The notes under the pieces are model-generated. The model searched no databases, had not been told where the DNA came from, and saw nothing but the letters and a program-made list of their open reading frames with translations. DNA of 64,000 bases from Microbacterium lushaniae (lineage in GTDB: Bacteria > Actinomycetota > Actinomycetes > Actinomycetales > Microbacteriaceae). Numbering within the stretch: the first letter of the stretch is position 1; each line of letters begins with the position of its first letter. Shown in pieces: positions 47,775-59,226 of this stretch. A program made the translations under genes and the position numbers. The stretch lies in assembly GCF_008727775.1 (NCBI RefSeq), contig NZ_CP044232.1:2418001-2482000 (forward strand), given 5' to 3'.

Positions 47775-47871
47775 CTCGTGCGCTCGCCCCGCCACGCGAG
47801 CATCATGGGTGCACCGCGCACGGGGCCGTGCGTGGAACGAGGTGAGACCTCACACCGACGAAGGGTGAGAA

Positions 47872-48942
47872 ATGAACCGACGCTCCTTGTCCGCCGTGGT
47901 AGCGCTCTCAGGAGCTGCGGCGGTCCTGCTCGCAGGCTGTTCCGGATCCGGGGGCGGCGGCTCCTCGGAGGGGGGCGGCGGAGAGGCGGCCGATCGGGCG
48001 TGCGTGATCCTCCCCGACGCGGTGTCGTCGCCGCGGTGGGAGAACTTCGACCGCAAGTACCTCCAGGAGGGTCTGGAGGAGGCCGGGTTCGACGTCGACA
48101 TCCAGAACGCGCAGGGCGACACCAACAAGTACTCCACCATCGCCGACCAGCAGCTCACGCAGGGTTGCGGCGTCATGCTGCTCGCCGACTTCCAGGGCGC
48201 TGCCGAAGCCGTCGCCGCCAAGGCCACCGCGGAGGGCATCCCCGTCATCGCGTACGACCGCCCGTTCGAGGGCGCCGACTACTACGTCTCCTTCGACAAC
48301 GTCGAAGTGGGTCGCCTGGAGGGGCAGGCGGTGCTCGACGGGCTGGAGGCTGCGGGCAAGGACCCGGCCAGCGCCGTCGTGGTCTACATGGGCGGCGACC
48401 CCAGCGACGGCAACGCCGCGATGTTCAAGGAGGGTGCCGTGGAGGTCATGGAGGGCGCAGGCATCACCGCGGCTGCCGAGCCGCCCGGAATCTGGGACCA
48501 GGCGAAATCGCAGACCAACTTCGAGCAGGCGCTGACCTCGCTCGGCGGACAGGTCGACGGGGTGTGGGCGGCCAACGACACCAACGCCGCCGGCGTCATC
48601 AAGGTCCTGCAGAACAACAACCTCACCGGTGTGGCGGTCTCGGGTCAGGACGCCAACGTCGCGGGGCTGCAGAACATCCTCCTGGGGTGGCAGACGGCCA
48701 CCGTGTACAAGCCGGTCAAGGAGGAGGCCGACGCCGCCGTGGAAGTGGCCGTCGCCCTCCTCAACGGCGAGACGCCCGAGGCCGACCAGGAGCTCGAGGA
48801 CGGCACGCCCTACATCGCGGTGACGCCGCAGCTGGTCGGACCCGAAGAGGTCATCACGGTCATCGAGGCGGGTGATGCGGACGCGGCGGAGGTGTGCACC
48901 GGCGACGTGGCCGCCAAGTGCGCCGAGTACGGCATCCAATAG
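47872..48942 (+). CDS. Sugar-binding lipoprotein of a second ABC transporter (ribose/fructose type)
   Basis: 356 aa. Lipobox VLLAGCSG followed by a Gly/Ser/Glu linker. Periplasmic-binding type I fold: [59 protein letters not shown]. Closest in layout to FrcB/RbsB-like proteins. Shine-Dalgarno AAGGGTGAG precedes ATG 47872. It heads an operon of binding protein, single ATPase and permease. Confidence 0.92.
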   Translation: MNRRSLSAVVALSGAAAVLLAGCSGSGGGGSSEGGGGEAADRACVILPDAVSSPRWENFDRKYLQEGLEEAGFDVDIQNAQGDTNKYSTIADQQLTQGCGVMLLADFQGAAEAVAAKATAEGIPVIAYDRPFEGADYYVSFDNVEVGRLEGQAVLDGLEAAGKDPASAVVVYMGGDPSDGNAAMFKEGAVEVMEGAGITAAAEPPGIWDQAKSQTNFEQALTSLGGQVDGVWAANDTNAAGVIKVLQNNNLTGVAVSGQDANVAGLQNILLGWQTATVYKPVKEEADAAVEVAVALLNGETPEADQELEDGTPYIAVTPQLVGPEEVITVIEAGDADAAEVCTGDVAAKCAEYGIQ

Positions 48943-48953
48943 CGCCGGGTTGC

Positions 48954-48989
48954 GGGCGCCGCGTCGGTTCCGGCGCGGCGCCCCCTTTT
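48954..48989 (+). terminator. Intercistronic terminator-like hairpin after the second binding-protein gene
   Basis: GGGCGCCGCG (48954-48963) pairs with CGCGGCGCCC (48974-48983), 10-nt loop, followed by CCTTTT. It has the form of a partial Rho-independent terminator between the binding-protein and ATPase genes. Confidence 0.75.
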
Positions 48990-49017
48990 CGGTCCGGCAC
49001 AGCGCAGGGAAGCGGCA

Positions 49018-49809
49018 ATGACTGACCCGATCATCGAACTCATCGGCGTGAAGAAGTCCTTCGGCCCCGTCAGCGTCCTCAAGGGGGTGGATCTGCAGGT
49101 CTTCCCCGGCACCGTCACCGCCCTCGTGGGCGACAACGGCGCCGGCAAGTCGACCCTCATCAAAGGACTCGCGGGCGTGCAGCCCTACGACGAGGGCGAG
49201 GTGCGCATAGACGGCGCGCATCGCGATCTGCACACCCCGAGGGATGCGGCGGCGCTGGGCATCGAGGTCGTCTACCAGGACCTCGCCCTGTGCGACAACC
49301 TCGACATCGTGCAGAACATGTTCCTCGGGCGCGAGGAGCTGTCCACCGGCACCCTCGACGAGGGGCGGATGGAGCGGGAGGCGTCGGACACCCTGCGCTC
49401 ACTGTCGGTGCGCACGGTGAGATCCGTGCGGCAGAAGGTGTCGTCCCTCTCCGGCGGACAGCGACAGACGGTCGCCATCGCGCGGGCCGTGCTGAAGAAG
49501 GCGCGCGTGGTGATCCTGGACGAGCCGACCGCAGCCCTGGGCGTCGCCCAGACCGAGCAGGTGCTGCATCTGGTGGAGCGGCTGGCCCAGCAGGGGGTGG
49601 CCGTCGTGCTGATCAGCCACAACCTCACCGACGTGTTCGCCGTCGCCGACGACATCGCCGTGCTCTACCTCGGCCAGCTCGTGGCCCAGGTGCGCGCGCA
49701 GGACACCACGCGCGACGACGTCGTGGGCTACATCACCGGCACCAAGACCCTCACCGGCGCTCCCCTGCTGACCACCGACACCATCCCCACCGAGGGAGAC
49801 CCGGCATGA
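49018..49809 (+). CDS. Sugar ABC transporter ATP-binding protein, single cassette (FrcA-like)
   Basis: 263 aa. Walker A GDNGAGKST, Q-loop VVYQDLALCDNLDIVQNMFL, signature LSGGQRQTVAIARA, Walker [12 protein letters not shown] and His in LISHNLTDV. Most carbohydrate class 2 ATPases have two cassettes; this one has one, as in the fructose/mannose/ribose transporter FrcBCA. The ATGA overlap couples it to the permease. Confidence 0.92.
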   Translation: MTDPIIELIGVKKSFGPVSVLKGVDLQVFPGTVTALVGDNGAGKSTLIKGLAGVQPYDEGEVRIDGAHRDLHTPRDAAALGIEVVYQDLALCDNLDIVQNMFLGREELSTGTLDEGRMEREASDTLRSLSVRTVRSVRQKVSSLSGGQRQTVAIARAVLKKARVVILDEPTAALGVAQTEQVLHLVERLAQQGVAVVLISHNLTDVFAVADDIAVLYLGQLVAQVRAQDTTRDDVVGYITGTKTLTGAPLLTTDTIPTEGDPA

Positions 49810-51080
49810 CGAACGTCGCCCGCACGAACGCATCGCCGGATCCGCTGGCGACCGACCTCATCGGCAGTGGCGTGGAGGGGGGCCTGCGCGAGCAGGTGGT
49901 GGCGTGGTGGCAGCGCGTCCGCTCCGGCGACATGGGCGCCCTTCCCGCCATCGGCGGGCTGGTCGTGCTGACCCTGCTGTTCTCGACGCTGAGCCCCTTC
50001 TTCCTCACCGAACGCAACTTCGCCAACCTGCTCAACCAGGCCGCCACGCTCGTGATGCTGGGGATGGCACTGGTGTTCGTCCTGCTCCTGGGCGAGATCG
50101 ACCTGTCGGCGGGGGTCACCGGCGGCGTCGCGATGGCCCTGTTCGTCGTGCTCAACACGCAGTTCGGCATCGACTGGCCCATCGCGCTCCTCGTCGGATT
50201 CGCGGTGGGCTTGATCACGGGAGCGCTCATCGGCTTCTTCGTCGCGCGCGTGGGGATCCCCTCGTTCGTCGTGACCCTCGGCCTCTTCCTCGGTTATCAG
50301 GGGCTCGCCCTCGTCATCATCGGCGACGGCGGGCTGTACCGCGTGCAGGTGCCCGAGCTCCTCGCGCTGCAGAACGGCAACCTGCCGGTGTGGGGCGGCT
50401 GGGCGATGCTTGCGGTCATGCTCGCCGTCTCGGCGGGCACGTCGTTCTGGGATCGGGCGCGGCGCACCAAGGCGGGCGTTCCCAACCGGGCGATGTCGCT
50501 CGTGTGGATCAAGCTCGCCGTCATCGCCGTGATCGGCGGCGTCTTCGTGTACATCCTCAACCAGGACCGCGGCCAGTCCGTCGTCGCGGTGCAGGGGGTG
50601 CCCCTCATCGTGCCGGTGACGCTCGCGATCCTGTGGCTGGGCACGTTCGTCCTGGATCGCACGCGCTTCGGCCGTTACATCTACGCCATCGGCGGCAACG
50701 CCGAGGCGGCGCGGCGCTCGGGGGTCAAGGTGCGCTGGGTGAAGTGGTGGGCGTTCGTGATCTGCTCCACCCTCGCCGTGGCATCCGCCCTCTTCAGCGT
50801 CTCGCGCGTGGGATCCGTCGACGCCACGGTGGGCCGCGACATCGTGCTCAGCGGGGTGGCTGCCGCCGTCGTGGGGGGTGTGAGCCTGTTCGGCGGCCGG
50901 GGGCGCCTCATCCACGCGGCCATCGGCGCGCTCGTGATCGCGTGCATCACCAACGGGCTGGGCCTGCTCAACCTGCCGGCCGGCATCAACCTGCTCGTCA
51001 CCGGCGGCGTGCTGATCCTCGCCGCCACCGTCGACGCCGTGTCGCGGCTGCGGGCCGGCGGGTCGTTCCTGAGGAGCTGA
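49806..51080 (+). CDS. Sugar ABC transporter permease (FrcC/MmsB-like)
   Basis: 424 aa from ATG 49806, which overlaps the ATPase stop. About ten helices; LLLGEIDLSAGVTGGVAMAL and RFGRYIYAIGGNAEAARRSG are the family segments, and VGGVSLFGGRGRLIHAAIGA is near the end. A 50-residue cytosolic N-terminus precedes the first helix. It likely dimerises and takes up a pentose or ketohexose. Confidence 0.92.
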   Translation: MTNVARTNASPDPLATDLIGSGVEGGLREQVVAWWQRVRSGDMGALPAIGGLVVLTLLFSTLSPFFLTERNFANLLNQAATLVMLGMALVFVLLLGEIDLSAGVTGGVAMALFVVLNTQFGIDWPIALLVGFAVGLITGALIGFFVARVGIPSFVVTLGLFLGYQGLALVIIGDGGLYRVQVPELLALQNGNLPVWGGWAMLAVMLAVSAGTSFWDRARRTKAGVPNRAMSLVWIKLAVIAVIGGVFVYILNQDRGQSVVAVQGVPLIVPVTLAILWLGTFVLDRTRFGRYIYAIGGNAEAARRSGVKVRWVKWWAFVICSTLAVASALFSVSRVGSVDATVGRDIVLSGVAAAVVGGVSLFGGRGRLIHAAIGALVIACITNGLGLLNLPAGINLLVTGGVLILAATVDAVSRLRAGGSFLRS

Positions 51081-51090
51081 CCCGCGGCCC

Positions 51091-51783
51091 TCACGCCCCG
51101 GCGAGGACCTCGTCCACCCACGCGGGGACGACGGCGGTCGCCGGCCCGGCCCGGACGTCGTCGAAAGGGAGCACGGGGTCGCTGGGCGCGAGGTTCAGTT
51201 CGACCGTGCGCGCGCCGTGCGCCGCGGCGAGCGCGGCGTATCCGGCCGCGGGATACACCTCCCCCGACGTGCCCACCGAGACGAAGACGTCGCACGCGCT
51301 CACCGCGTCGTCGATGCGGTCCAGGCCGTACGGCATCTCGCCGAACCACACCACGTCCGGCCGCAGCGCACGCGCACCGCAGTGCGGGCACTCCGGACGG
51401 TTCCGCAGGTCGCCGGTCCAGGGCGTGCGGGCCAGGCACCGGGTGCACAGCGCCCGGAACAGCTCGCCGTGCATGTGCACGAGACGCCGCGTGCCGGCCC
51501 GCTCGTGCAGGTCGTCGACGTTCTGCGTCACCACGAGCACTCCGTCGCCCAGCGCCTCCTCCAGACGGGCGAGCGCGTGGTGGGCGGCGTTGGGGAGAGC
51601 GGATGCGGCGATGCGGCGCCGCTCGTCGTAGAAGGCCAGCACGGTGTCGGGGTCGCGGGCGAACCCCTCCGGCGTGGCCACGTCGGCGACGGAGTGCCCC
51701 TCCCACAGCCCGCCGGCGTCGCGGAACGTGGCCAGGCCGCTCTCGGCGGAGATGCCGGCGCCGGTGAGGACGACGATGCGCAT
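51091..51783 (-). CDS. cobB: Sirtuin NAD-dependent protein deacylase (CobB class III)
   Basis: 230 aa from ATG 51783, which overlaps the upstream gene stop (TGATG); the longer frame is not conserved. NAD site GAGISAESGLATFRD, TQNVDDLHERAG, catalytic His in HMHGEL. Two zinc CxxC pairs in CTRC and CPHC. The helix FYDERRR supplies Tyr and Arg that in SIRT5/CobB favour succinyl or malonyl lysine, so broad deacylase activity is likely. Confidence 0.93.
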   Translation of the reverse strand: MRIVVLTGAGISAESGLATFRDAGGLWEGHSVADVATPEGFARDPDTVLAFYDERRRIAASALPNAAHHALARLEEALGDGVLVVTQNVDDLHERAGTRRLVHMHGELFRALCTRCLARTPWTGDLRNRPECPHCGARALRPDVVWFGEMPYGLDRIDDAVSACDVFVSVGTSGEVYPAAGYAALAAAHGARTVELNLAPSDPVLPFDDVRAGPATAVVPAWVDEVLAGA

Positions 51784-52409
51784 CAGTGCCGCGTGTCCGG
51801 GGCCACGTGGGCGAGCACGCGCGGCCACACCGCCGTGAGCCCGAGCCGGCCGTCGAGGGCACCGGCGGCCTCACGGCTGAGCACGTCGGCCCGGGCGTGC
51901 GGCAGCCGTTCGGCGTACCACTGCGCCGCGTCTGCGGGGGCGGCCTCATCCGCGGAGTCGTTGACGACGAGGGTGTCGGCGGCCACCCGTGCGAGGGCCT
52001 GCGAGACGAGGTCGCGGGCGAGGCCGGTCTCCGGCAGCGGCGCCGCGACCAGCGCCAGCCGGTCGGCGCGCTCGCCCAGGGCCGCCGCGAGCGCGACGGC
52101 GAACAGGGCGGCGGCGCGCTCCCCGACGACGCCGACGGGCCCGTCCGGCACCTCCTCGCGCAGCAGCGCGAGGACCTCCGCCGCCGTCGAACCGGCGGGC
52201 GTCTCGCCGCCGAAGGTCGGCGGGTCGTCGAGCTCGGGCGCGTCGACGGCGATGAGCAGCAGACGCACGTGATGCTCGGCCGTCACCAGCGGAGCGGGGT
52301 CGATCGTGGCGATGGGTCCGCTGCGCACCACGAGCACGCACCGGGGGGCGGCCAGTGCCCCCGCGCTGCGGTACTCGATACCGAACGCCGGTCCTTGCGC
52401 GCGCGTCAT
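51783..52409 (-). CDS. Alpha/beta-hydrolase-like protein lacking catalytic residues
   Basis: 208 aa. The alternation of strands and helices (CVLVVRSGPIATIDPAPLVT, VRLLLIAVDAPELDDPP, VGVVGERAAALFAVALAAA, RLALVAAPLPETG) resembles an alpha/beta hydrolase. The nucleophile elbow reads GVVGERA instead of GxSxG, and the usual late His is not evident. It may be a binding protein or a degenerate enzyme. Coupled to the sirtuin by a one-base overlap. Confidence 0.65.
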   Translation of the reverse strand: MTRAQGPAFGIEYRSAGALAAPRCVLVVRSGPIATIDPAPLVTAEHHVRLLLIAVDAPELDDPPTFGGETPAGSTAAEVLALLREEVPDGPVGVVGERAAALFAVALAAALGERADRLALVAAPLPETGLARDLVSQALARVAADTLVVNDSADEAAPADAAQWYAERLPHARADVLSREAAGALDGRLGLTAVWPRVLAHVAPDTRH

Positions 52410-52421
52410 GGCGCCATCCTG
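52410..52421 (-). promoter_or_regulatory. Possible leaderless promoter for the hydrolase-like/sirtuin pair
   Basis: Coding strand CAGGAT (52421-52416), 6 nt, ATG 52409. Confidence 0.45.
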
Positions 52422-52440
52422 GCACGCAGCCGACGAGGCG

Positions 52441-53964
52441 TCAGCCCCGCAGCATCCCGCGCAGCCGCTGGATCGTGTCGGCGTCGGCGGCACGCTTGTC
52501 GGGTCGGTACGCCTTCACGCGTGCGAAGCGCAGCGCGACCCCGCCGGGGTACCGGGGGGAGCGCTGCACGCCGTCGATGGCGATCTCCACGACGGTGACG
52601 GGGGCGACGTGGACGGTGCCGGCGGTGCGCCGGGTCTGGATGGCCGGGAAGTGCTCCGTCTGCCAGCGCAGCAGGTCGTCGGTGAGACCCTTGAAGGTCT
52701 TGCCGACCATGACGAAGCCCCCGGCCTCGCCGAACTCGCCGTCGGGGTCGTACGCGCCCAGGTGCAGGTTCGACAACCATCCCGCCCGGCGCCCGGATCC
52801 CTCCTCCACCGCCAGGACGACGAGGTCGAAGGTGTGCACCGGCTTGATCTTCAGCCATGCCGTGCCGCGCCTGCCCGCGACGTAGGGCGCGGCGAGGTCC
52901 TTCACCATGACGCCCTCGTGCCCGGCGTCCAGCGCGGCGCCGGCGAAAGCCTCCGCCTCGCCGGGGTCGTCCGTCGTGATCGCCGGCACCCGCCACGCGC
53001 CGGCGACTCGCTCGAGCTCCTGCTGACGCAGTGCCAGCGGCTCGTCGAGCACGTCGCGGCCGTCCACGTGCAGCACATCGAAGAACCAGGGGCGCAGCGC
53101 GATCCGGCGTGCCGTCTCGGCGCCGAAGCGCGCCATGGTGTCTTGGAACGCCCGTGGCGCCCCGCTCTCATCGAGCGAGAGGGTCTCCCCATCGAGGATG
53201 AGCTCGGTCGCCGGCAGCCCGCGGACCACCTCGACGATCTCCGGCACGCGCGCGGTGACCTCGGCGAGGCTGCGGGTGAACACGCGGACCTCGTCGCCGC
53301 GACGGTGCACCTGGATGCGTGCGCCGTCGAGTTTGTATTCGACCGATGAGGTGCCGGTGGCCGTGACCGCCTCACCCGCGGTCGCCGCGGTGGCCGCGAG
53401 CATGGGGAGCACCGGCCGCCCGACGACCAGCCCGACCTCGCCGAGCGCGGCCGGCGGCTCCGTGAGAGCGATCCGGGCCGTCTCGCCCAGGTCGCCGGAG
53501 AGCATCGCGGCCCGGCGGACCACGGCGGGCTCGCGGTGCGCCGCCCGCGCGATCGCCTCCAGGAGCACTCCCTCCAGCGCTCCGGTGCGCAGCTCGCCCA
53601 TCATGACGCGGGCGAGCAGATCCCATTCGCCCGGCGTCGTCCGCCGGGCGAGGGAGCCGAGCACCTCACCGCGGCGGGCCGCCGACCCCGCGCCGACGGT
53701 CTCGGCCAGCGCGGTGAACGCCGCATCCACGTCGCGCACCGTGACCGTGGCGGCGGGGGCGGATCCGGCCGGCAGGCCCGACAGGGTGCGCCACCCCACG
53801 CCCAGGCGTCCCTGCCGCGGCGAGGCCGTGAGCAGGCCCACGGCGGGCACGATCTCGTCCGCCTCGAGCCGGGCCAGCAACCCGGCGAGTGCGTCGGTCT
53901 TCGCCGACCGGGCGCGCGTGGCCGCGACGGCGGTGACGGTGTCCACGACGTCGGCGAGCAGCAT
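52441..53964 (-). CDS. ATP-dependent DNA ligase (LigB-like)
   Basis: 507 aa, the same length as mycobacterial LigB. An N-terminal DNA-binding domain (about 1-200) precedes the nucleotidyltransferase with active-site Lys in VEYKLDGARIQVHRRG, quoted as EYKLDGARIQ. Further motifs: LILDGETLS, FFDVLHVDG, EGVMVKDLAAPY and AWLKIKPVHTFD. An OB domain ends the protein. It probably supports repair rather than replication, which relies on NAD-dependent LigA. ATG 53964 lies 6 nt after GAGAAT. Confidence 0.93.
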   Translation of the reverse strand: MLLADVVDTVTAVAATRARSAKTDALAGLLARLEADEIVPAVGLLTASPRQGRLGVGWRTLSGLPAGSAPAATVTVRDVDAAFTALAETVGAGSAARRGEVLGSLARRTTPGEWDLLARVMMGELRTGALEGVLLEAIARAAHREPAVVRRAAMLSGDLGETARIALTEPPAALGEVGLVVGRPVLPMLAATAATAGEAVTATGTSSVEYKLDGARIQVHRRGDEVRVFTRSLAEVTARVPEIVEVVRGLPATELILDGETLSLDESGAPRAFQDTMARFGAETARRIALRPWFFDVLHVDGRDVLDEPLALRQQELERVAGAWRVPAITTDDPGEAEAFAGAALDAGHEGVMVKDLAAPYVAGRRGTAWLKIKPVHTFDLVVLAVEEGSGRRAGWLSNLHLGAYDPDGEFGEAGGFVMVGKTFKGLTDDLLRWQTEHFPAIQTRRTAGTVHVAPVTVVEIAIDGVQRSPRYPGGVALRFARVKAYRPDKRAADADTIQRLRGMLRG

Positions 53965-54025
53965 CCCGGCATTCTCGCACCGGGCGGCGACAACGGCCCG
54001 GCCTTGCGCTTCCTCCCGCTGCGGG

Positions 54026-54790
54026 TCAGGCGCCGGGGGCGGTGGCGGCGACGAAAGCGAGGTAGGCCTCGAGATCGTCGGTGGGCGTGACCGCCCGCAG
54101 CACGACCTCGTCGGCGGCGCGCTCGTAGGCGGGCAGGCCTTCAGCCAGCGCGGCGGAGTCTGCGAAGGCCGTGGCCATCGCCGACACACCCATGCGGGCG
54201 AAGTTCGCGGCGTAGTTGGGGAACTTCGCGTACCGCCCGGCCTCCTCCTCCAGCCGCGAGCGGGCGGCGGGGTCCACCGCCGTGCGGACGTAGACGGCGA
54301 CGGATGCGCCCGCCGCGACCGTGTGCGCCGCGGCCGCCTGTGCGGCCGCGGTGTCCGCCGTCACCCAGTTCAGGAGGATCCCGTCCGATCTCTCGGCGCC
54401 CAGGCGCCGCATCCGCGGGCCGAGCGCACCCACCACGATGCGTGCGTCGACGCGGGCACGCAGGACGTCGACGGCGTCGGACACGCGGGCGAGCGCCCCC
54501 TCGCGTGCGGACCCGGAGCCGATGCCGAGCACGAGACGCTCGGGCGGCAGACCGGCCGCCTCGACCTCTTCGGCGATCGCCGTGGCAGGCCGGCGATCGA
54601 CGGGGATCACGCCGGTGGCCAGCGTCAGCTGGGATGTCGTCCGTGCTGCGGCGGCGAGACCGGCCAGCGCGTCGCCCCCCGGGGTGTCGTTGACCCACAG
54701 GGTCGCGAAACCGGCATCCTCGACGGCCGGGGCGAGGCGGGCGAGCAGGTCGGGTCCGAGCGATCCGGCGACACCGAGGGAGACCGTCAT
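54026..54790 (-). CDS. LLM-class flavin-dependent oxidoreductase (short form)
   Basis: 254 aa from ATG 54790; an ATG three codons earlier is possible. Luciferase-like TIM barrel: LAPAVEDAGFATLWVNDTPG, TLATGVIPVDRR, LPPERLVLGIGSGSA and RIVVGALGPRMRRLG. It binds FMN or F420. The protein is shorter than usual (300-350 aa) and lacks part of the C-terminal insertion. Cofactor and substrate unknown. A strong hairpin separates it from the clp gene upstream. Confidence 0.82.
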   Translation of the reverse strand: MTVSLGVAGSLGPDLLARLAPAVEDAGFATLWVNDTPGGDALAGLAAAARTTSQLTLATGVIPVDRRPATAIAEEVEAAGLPPERLVLGIGSGSAREGALARVSDAVDVLRARVDARIVVGALGPRMRRLGAERSDGILLNWVTADTAAAQAAAAHTVAAGASVAVYVRTAVDPAARSRLEEEAGRYAKFPNYAANFARMGVSAMATAFADSAALAEGLPAYERAADEVVLRAVTPTDDLEAYLAFVAATAPGA

Positions 54791-54814
54791 GGCCTCCACC
54801 CTGCCACGAAACGA

Positions 54815-54850
54815 CGGAACGCCTCCCGAGCGGACTCGGGAGGCGTTCCG
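54815..54850 (-). terminator. Terminator hairpin after the clp gene
   Basis: A perfect 16-bp stem (54815-54830 with 54835-54850) and 4-nt loop. On the minus strand it is followed by TCGTTTCGT. It separates the clp message from the LLM gene. Confidence 0.85.
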
Positions 54851-54858
54851 GATCGCGA

Positions 54859-57417
<2,559 letters not shown>

Positions 57418-57434
57418 TCCCGTCTCCTGTGATA

Positions 57435-57455
57435 CTTGAGTCGTGCGCTATCAAG
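57435..57455. promoter_or_regulatory. HAIR-like box 1 (predicted HspR site)
   Basis: CTTGAGT-N7-TATCAAG, compared with the HAIR consensus CTTGAGT-N7-ACTCAAG (12 of 14 match). It lies 18-38 bp upstream of the clp start. Confidence 0.8.
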
Positions 57456-57462
57456 TTTCGGA

Positions 57463-57483
57463 CTTGAGCGCGGTGATATCAAG
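57463..57483. promoter_or_regulatory. HAIR-like box 2 (predicted HspR site)
   Basis: CTTGAGC-N7-TATCAAG (11 of 14 match), centre 28 bp from box 1. It ends 1 bp before the stop codon of the upstream membrane-protein gene. Confidence 0.75.
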
Positions 57484-57484
57484 T

Positions 57485-58387
57485 TCAACGCTCCGTCGTC
57501 GCCGGTATTCCCGGTGCGCTGCGAAGGGCGGGATCGGCCGCATCCCAGAACTCGACCGTCTGCGCCACCCAGAACACCGCGAACAGGCCCAGCGCCACCG
57601 CTTCTGCGGTGAAGATGAGCGGGAAGCCGGTGAGGGCGATCAGATCCACGCCGCGGTCGCGAAGTGCGAGCACGACGCCCAGCAGCAGCAGGGTCGACAG
57701 GATCCCCACCGCAGTGACGGCGTAGACCGCTCGCAGGATGCGCCGCCCCCGCGCCGAGTCGGCGACCGGGCGGATCGCGGCGACGGCGGCGACGACGGTG
57801 ACCAGCGTGAAGAATCCGAGCGTCGCGGCATCATGCCCGCGGCGGAGGAAGGTCTCGGGAGAGAGCACCCACCACGTGGCCGCCGCGGCCACCAGCACCG
57901 CCGCGGCGAGGATGGTGACGCCCGCTCCCCGGGTGAAGGTGCGCTGCGCCCGCGCCAGCGCCGCGGCCGCCACGACCCCGACGACGCCCACGACCGTGAG
58001 CGTCAGCATCCCGTTCGCGACCTCCGGAACGGCCGCCGCGGGGACGCACGGCGTCATCGCCGGGCAGTTCGGATCCATCCCGGGCACGTCCCCGGCCATG
58101 ACCGGCGCGGGCACGAACGCGATGACGGGGGCGAGCACCGCCGCCAGGTCCAGCAGCGCCTGCTCGAGACTGCGGCCCGACAGGGCCAGCAGTGCCAGGC
58201 TCACCGCGCACAGCGCGCCCACGAAGACGTTGCGGGCGGGGGTGTAGTACGACGCGCTGAGCGAGGCCAGGGGGCCGCCCCCGACGACCTGAGCACCCAC
58301 GCCCACGGCGACCAGCAGCACGACCGCCACGAGTGAGACGCGCACGTAACGGTAGGTCCGTTGCGTCGAGGTGGTCCGCAGCTGCAT
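57485..58387 (-). CDS. Integral membrane protein of unknown function
   Basis: 300 aa with about eight hydrophobic helices and short loops. A segment SASYYTPARNVFVGALCAVS after the first helix and a Cys pair in DPNCPAMTPCVPA on a probable outside loop stand out. The overall layout resembles DUF998-like membrane proteins, but I am not sure. AGGAG precedes ATG 58387. Its 3' end abuts the HAIR boxes of the clp gene, which therefore has its promoter in a 67-bp gap. Confidence 0.78.
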   Translation of the reverse strand: MQLRTTSTQRTYRYVRVSLVAVVLLVAVGVGAQVVGGGPLASLSASYYTPARNVFVGALCAVSLALLALSGRSLEQALLDLAAVLAPVIAFVPAPVMAGDVPGMDPNCPAMTPCVPAAAVPEVANGMLTLTVVGVVGVVAAAALARAQRTFTRGAGVTILAAAVLVAAAATWWVLSPETFLRRGHDAATLGFFTLVTVVAAVAAIRPVADSARGRRILRAVYAVTAVGILSTLLLLGVVLALRDRGVDLIALTGFPLIFTAEAVALGLFAVFWVAQTVEFWDAADPALRSAPGIPATTER

Positions 58388-58455
58388 CCGGCGCTCCTGT
58401 CCGACGGGGCCCCATCATGTCACCGACGAGCGACGGTTCTGGGAGACTTGCGCGC

Positions 58456-59226
58456 ATGCGGGAATTCATGCGCGGGGCGGGCACGCTGGGTCGCGGGTTC
58501 GGGATGTGGCGGCGGATCCCCGGCGCGATGGCGCTGGGGCTCGTGCCCGCCGCGATCGTGGCGCTGCTGATGCTCGCCGGGCTCATCGCACTGGGGATGG
58601 CGCTGCCGCAATTGGTCGTCACGCTCACTCCCTTCGCGGAAGGATGGCCGGAGTTCTGGGCGGGGGCCGTGCGCCTCGTGCTGGGCGTGGCCACGTTCGG
58701 CGGGGCGCTCTTCCTGGCCGCGTCGACCACCACTGCGCTGACCCTCACCCTGGGCGAACCGTTCTACGACCGCATCTGGCGCGCCGTGGAGCGCGACGTG
58801 ACCGGATCCATCCCCGAAGCCGGCTACGGCTTCTGGCGCGCCGCCGGCGATGCACTGTCGCTGTTCCTCCGGGGTGTCGGCGTCGCGCTCCTGGCGTGGC
58901 TGGTGGGGTTGGTCCCGGTGGTGGGCGGGGTCGCCGGCGCCGCACTCGGCGTGGCCCTGACCGGCCGCCTGCTGGCGGACGAGCTCAGCTCCCGCGCCCT
59001 CACCGCGCGGGGCATCGGCCCCGCCGAGCGCAAGCGCCTCCTGCGCACCTCCCGCGCGCGTGCCCTCGGATTCGGCGTCGCGACGCAGCTGTGCTTCCTG
59101 ATCCCCTTCGGCGCGATCGCCGTGATGCCCGCAGCCGTGGCCGGGGCCACGCTGCTGGCCCAGGATGTGCTGCGCGTCAGCGCGGTGCCGGGGCCCCCCG
59201 TGCGCCCGACTGCAGCGCCCGGATGA
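58456..59226 (+). CDS. EI24-domain (CysZ-like) membrane protein
   Basis: 256 aa. Four to six helices with the EI24/CysZ signature: a membrane pair near residues 20-110, LGEPFYDRIWRAVERD, and LSLFLRGVGVALLAWLVGLVPVVGG (residue group about 140-165, shown in part as LVGLVPVVGG). CysZ transports sulfate in some bacteria; in actinobacteria the function is unproven. ATG 58456 has no Shine-Dalgarno but lies 7 nt after GAGACT. The 3' end overlaps the convergent nhaA fusion gene by 50 bp. Confidence 0.85.
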   Translation: MREFMRGAGTLGRGFGMWRRIPGAMALGLVPAAIVALLMLAGLIALGMALPQLVVTLTPFAEGWPEFWAGAVRLVLGVATFGGALFLAASTTTALTLTLGEPFYDRIWRAVERDVTGSIPEAGYGFWRAAGDALSLFLRGVGVALLAWLVGLVPVVGGVAGAALGVALTGRLLADELSSRALTARGIGPAERKRLLRTSRARALGFGVATQLCFLIPFGAIAVMPAAVAGATLLAQDVLRVSAVPGPPVRPTAAPG

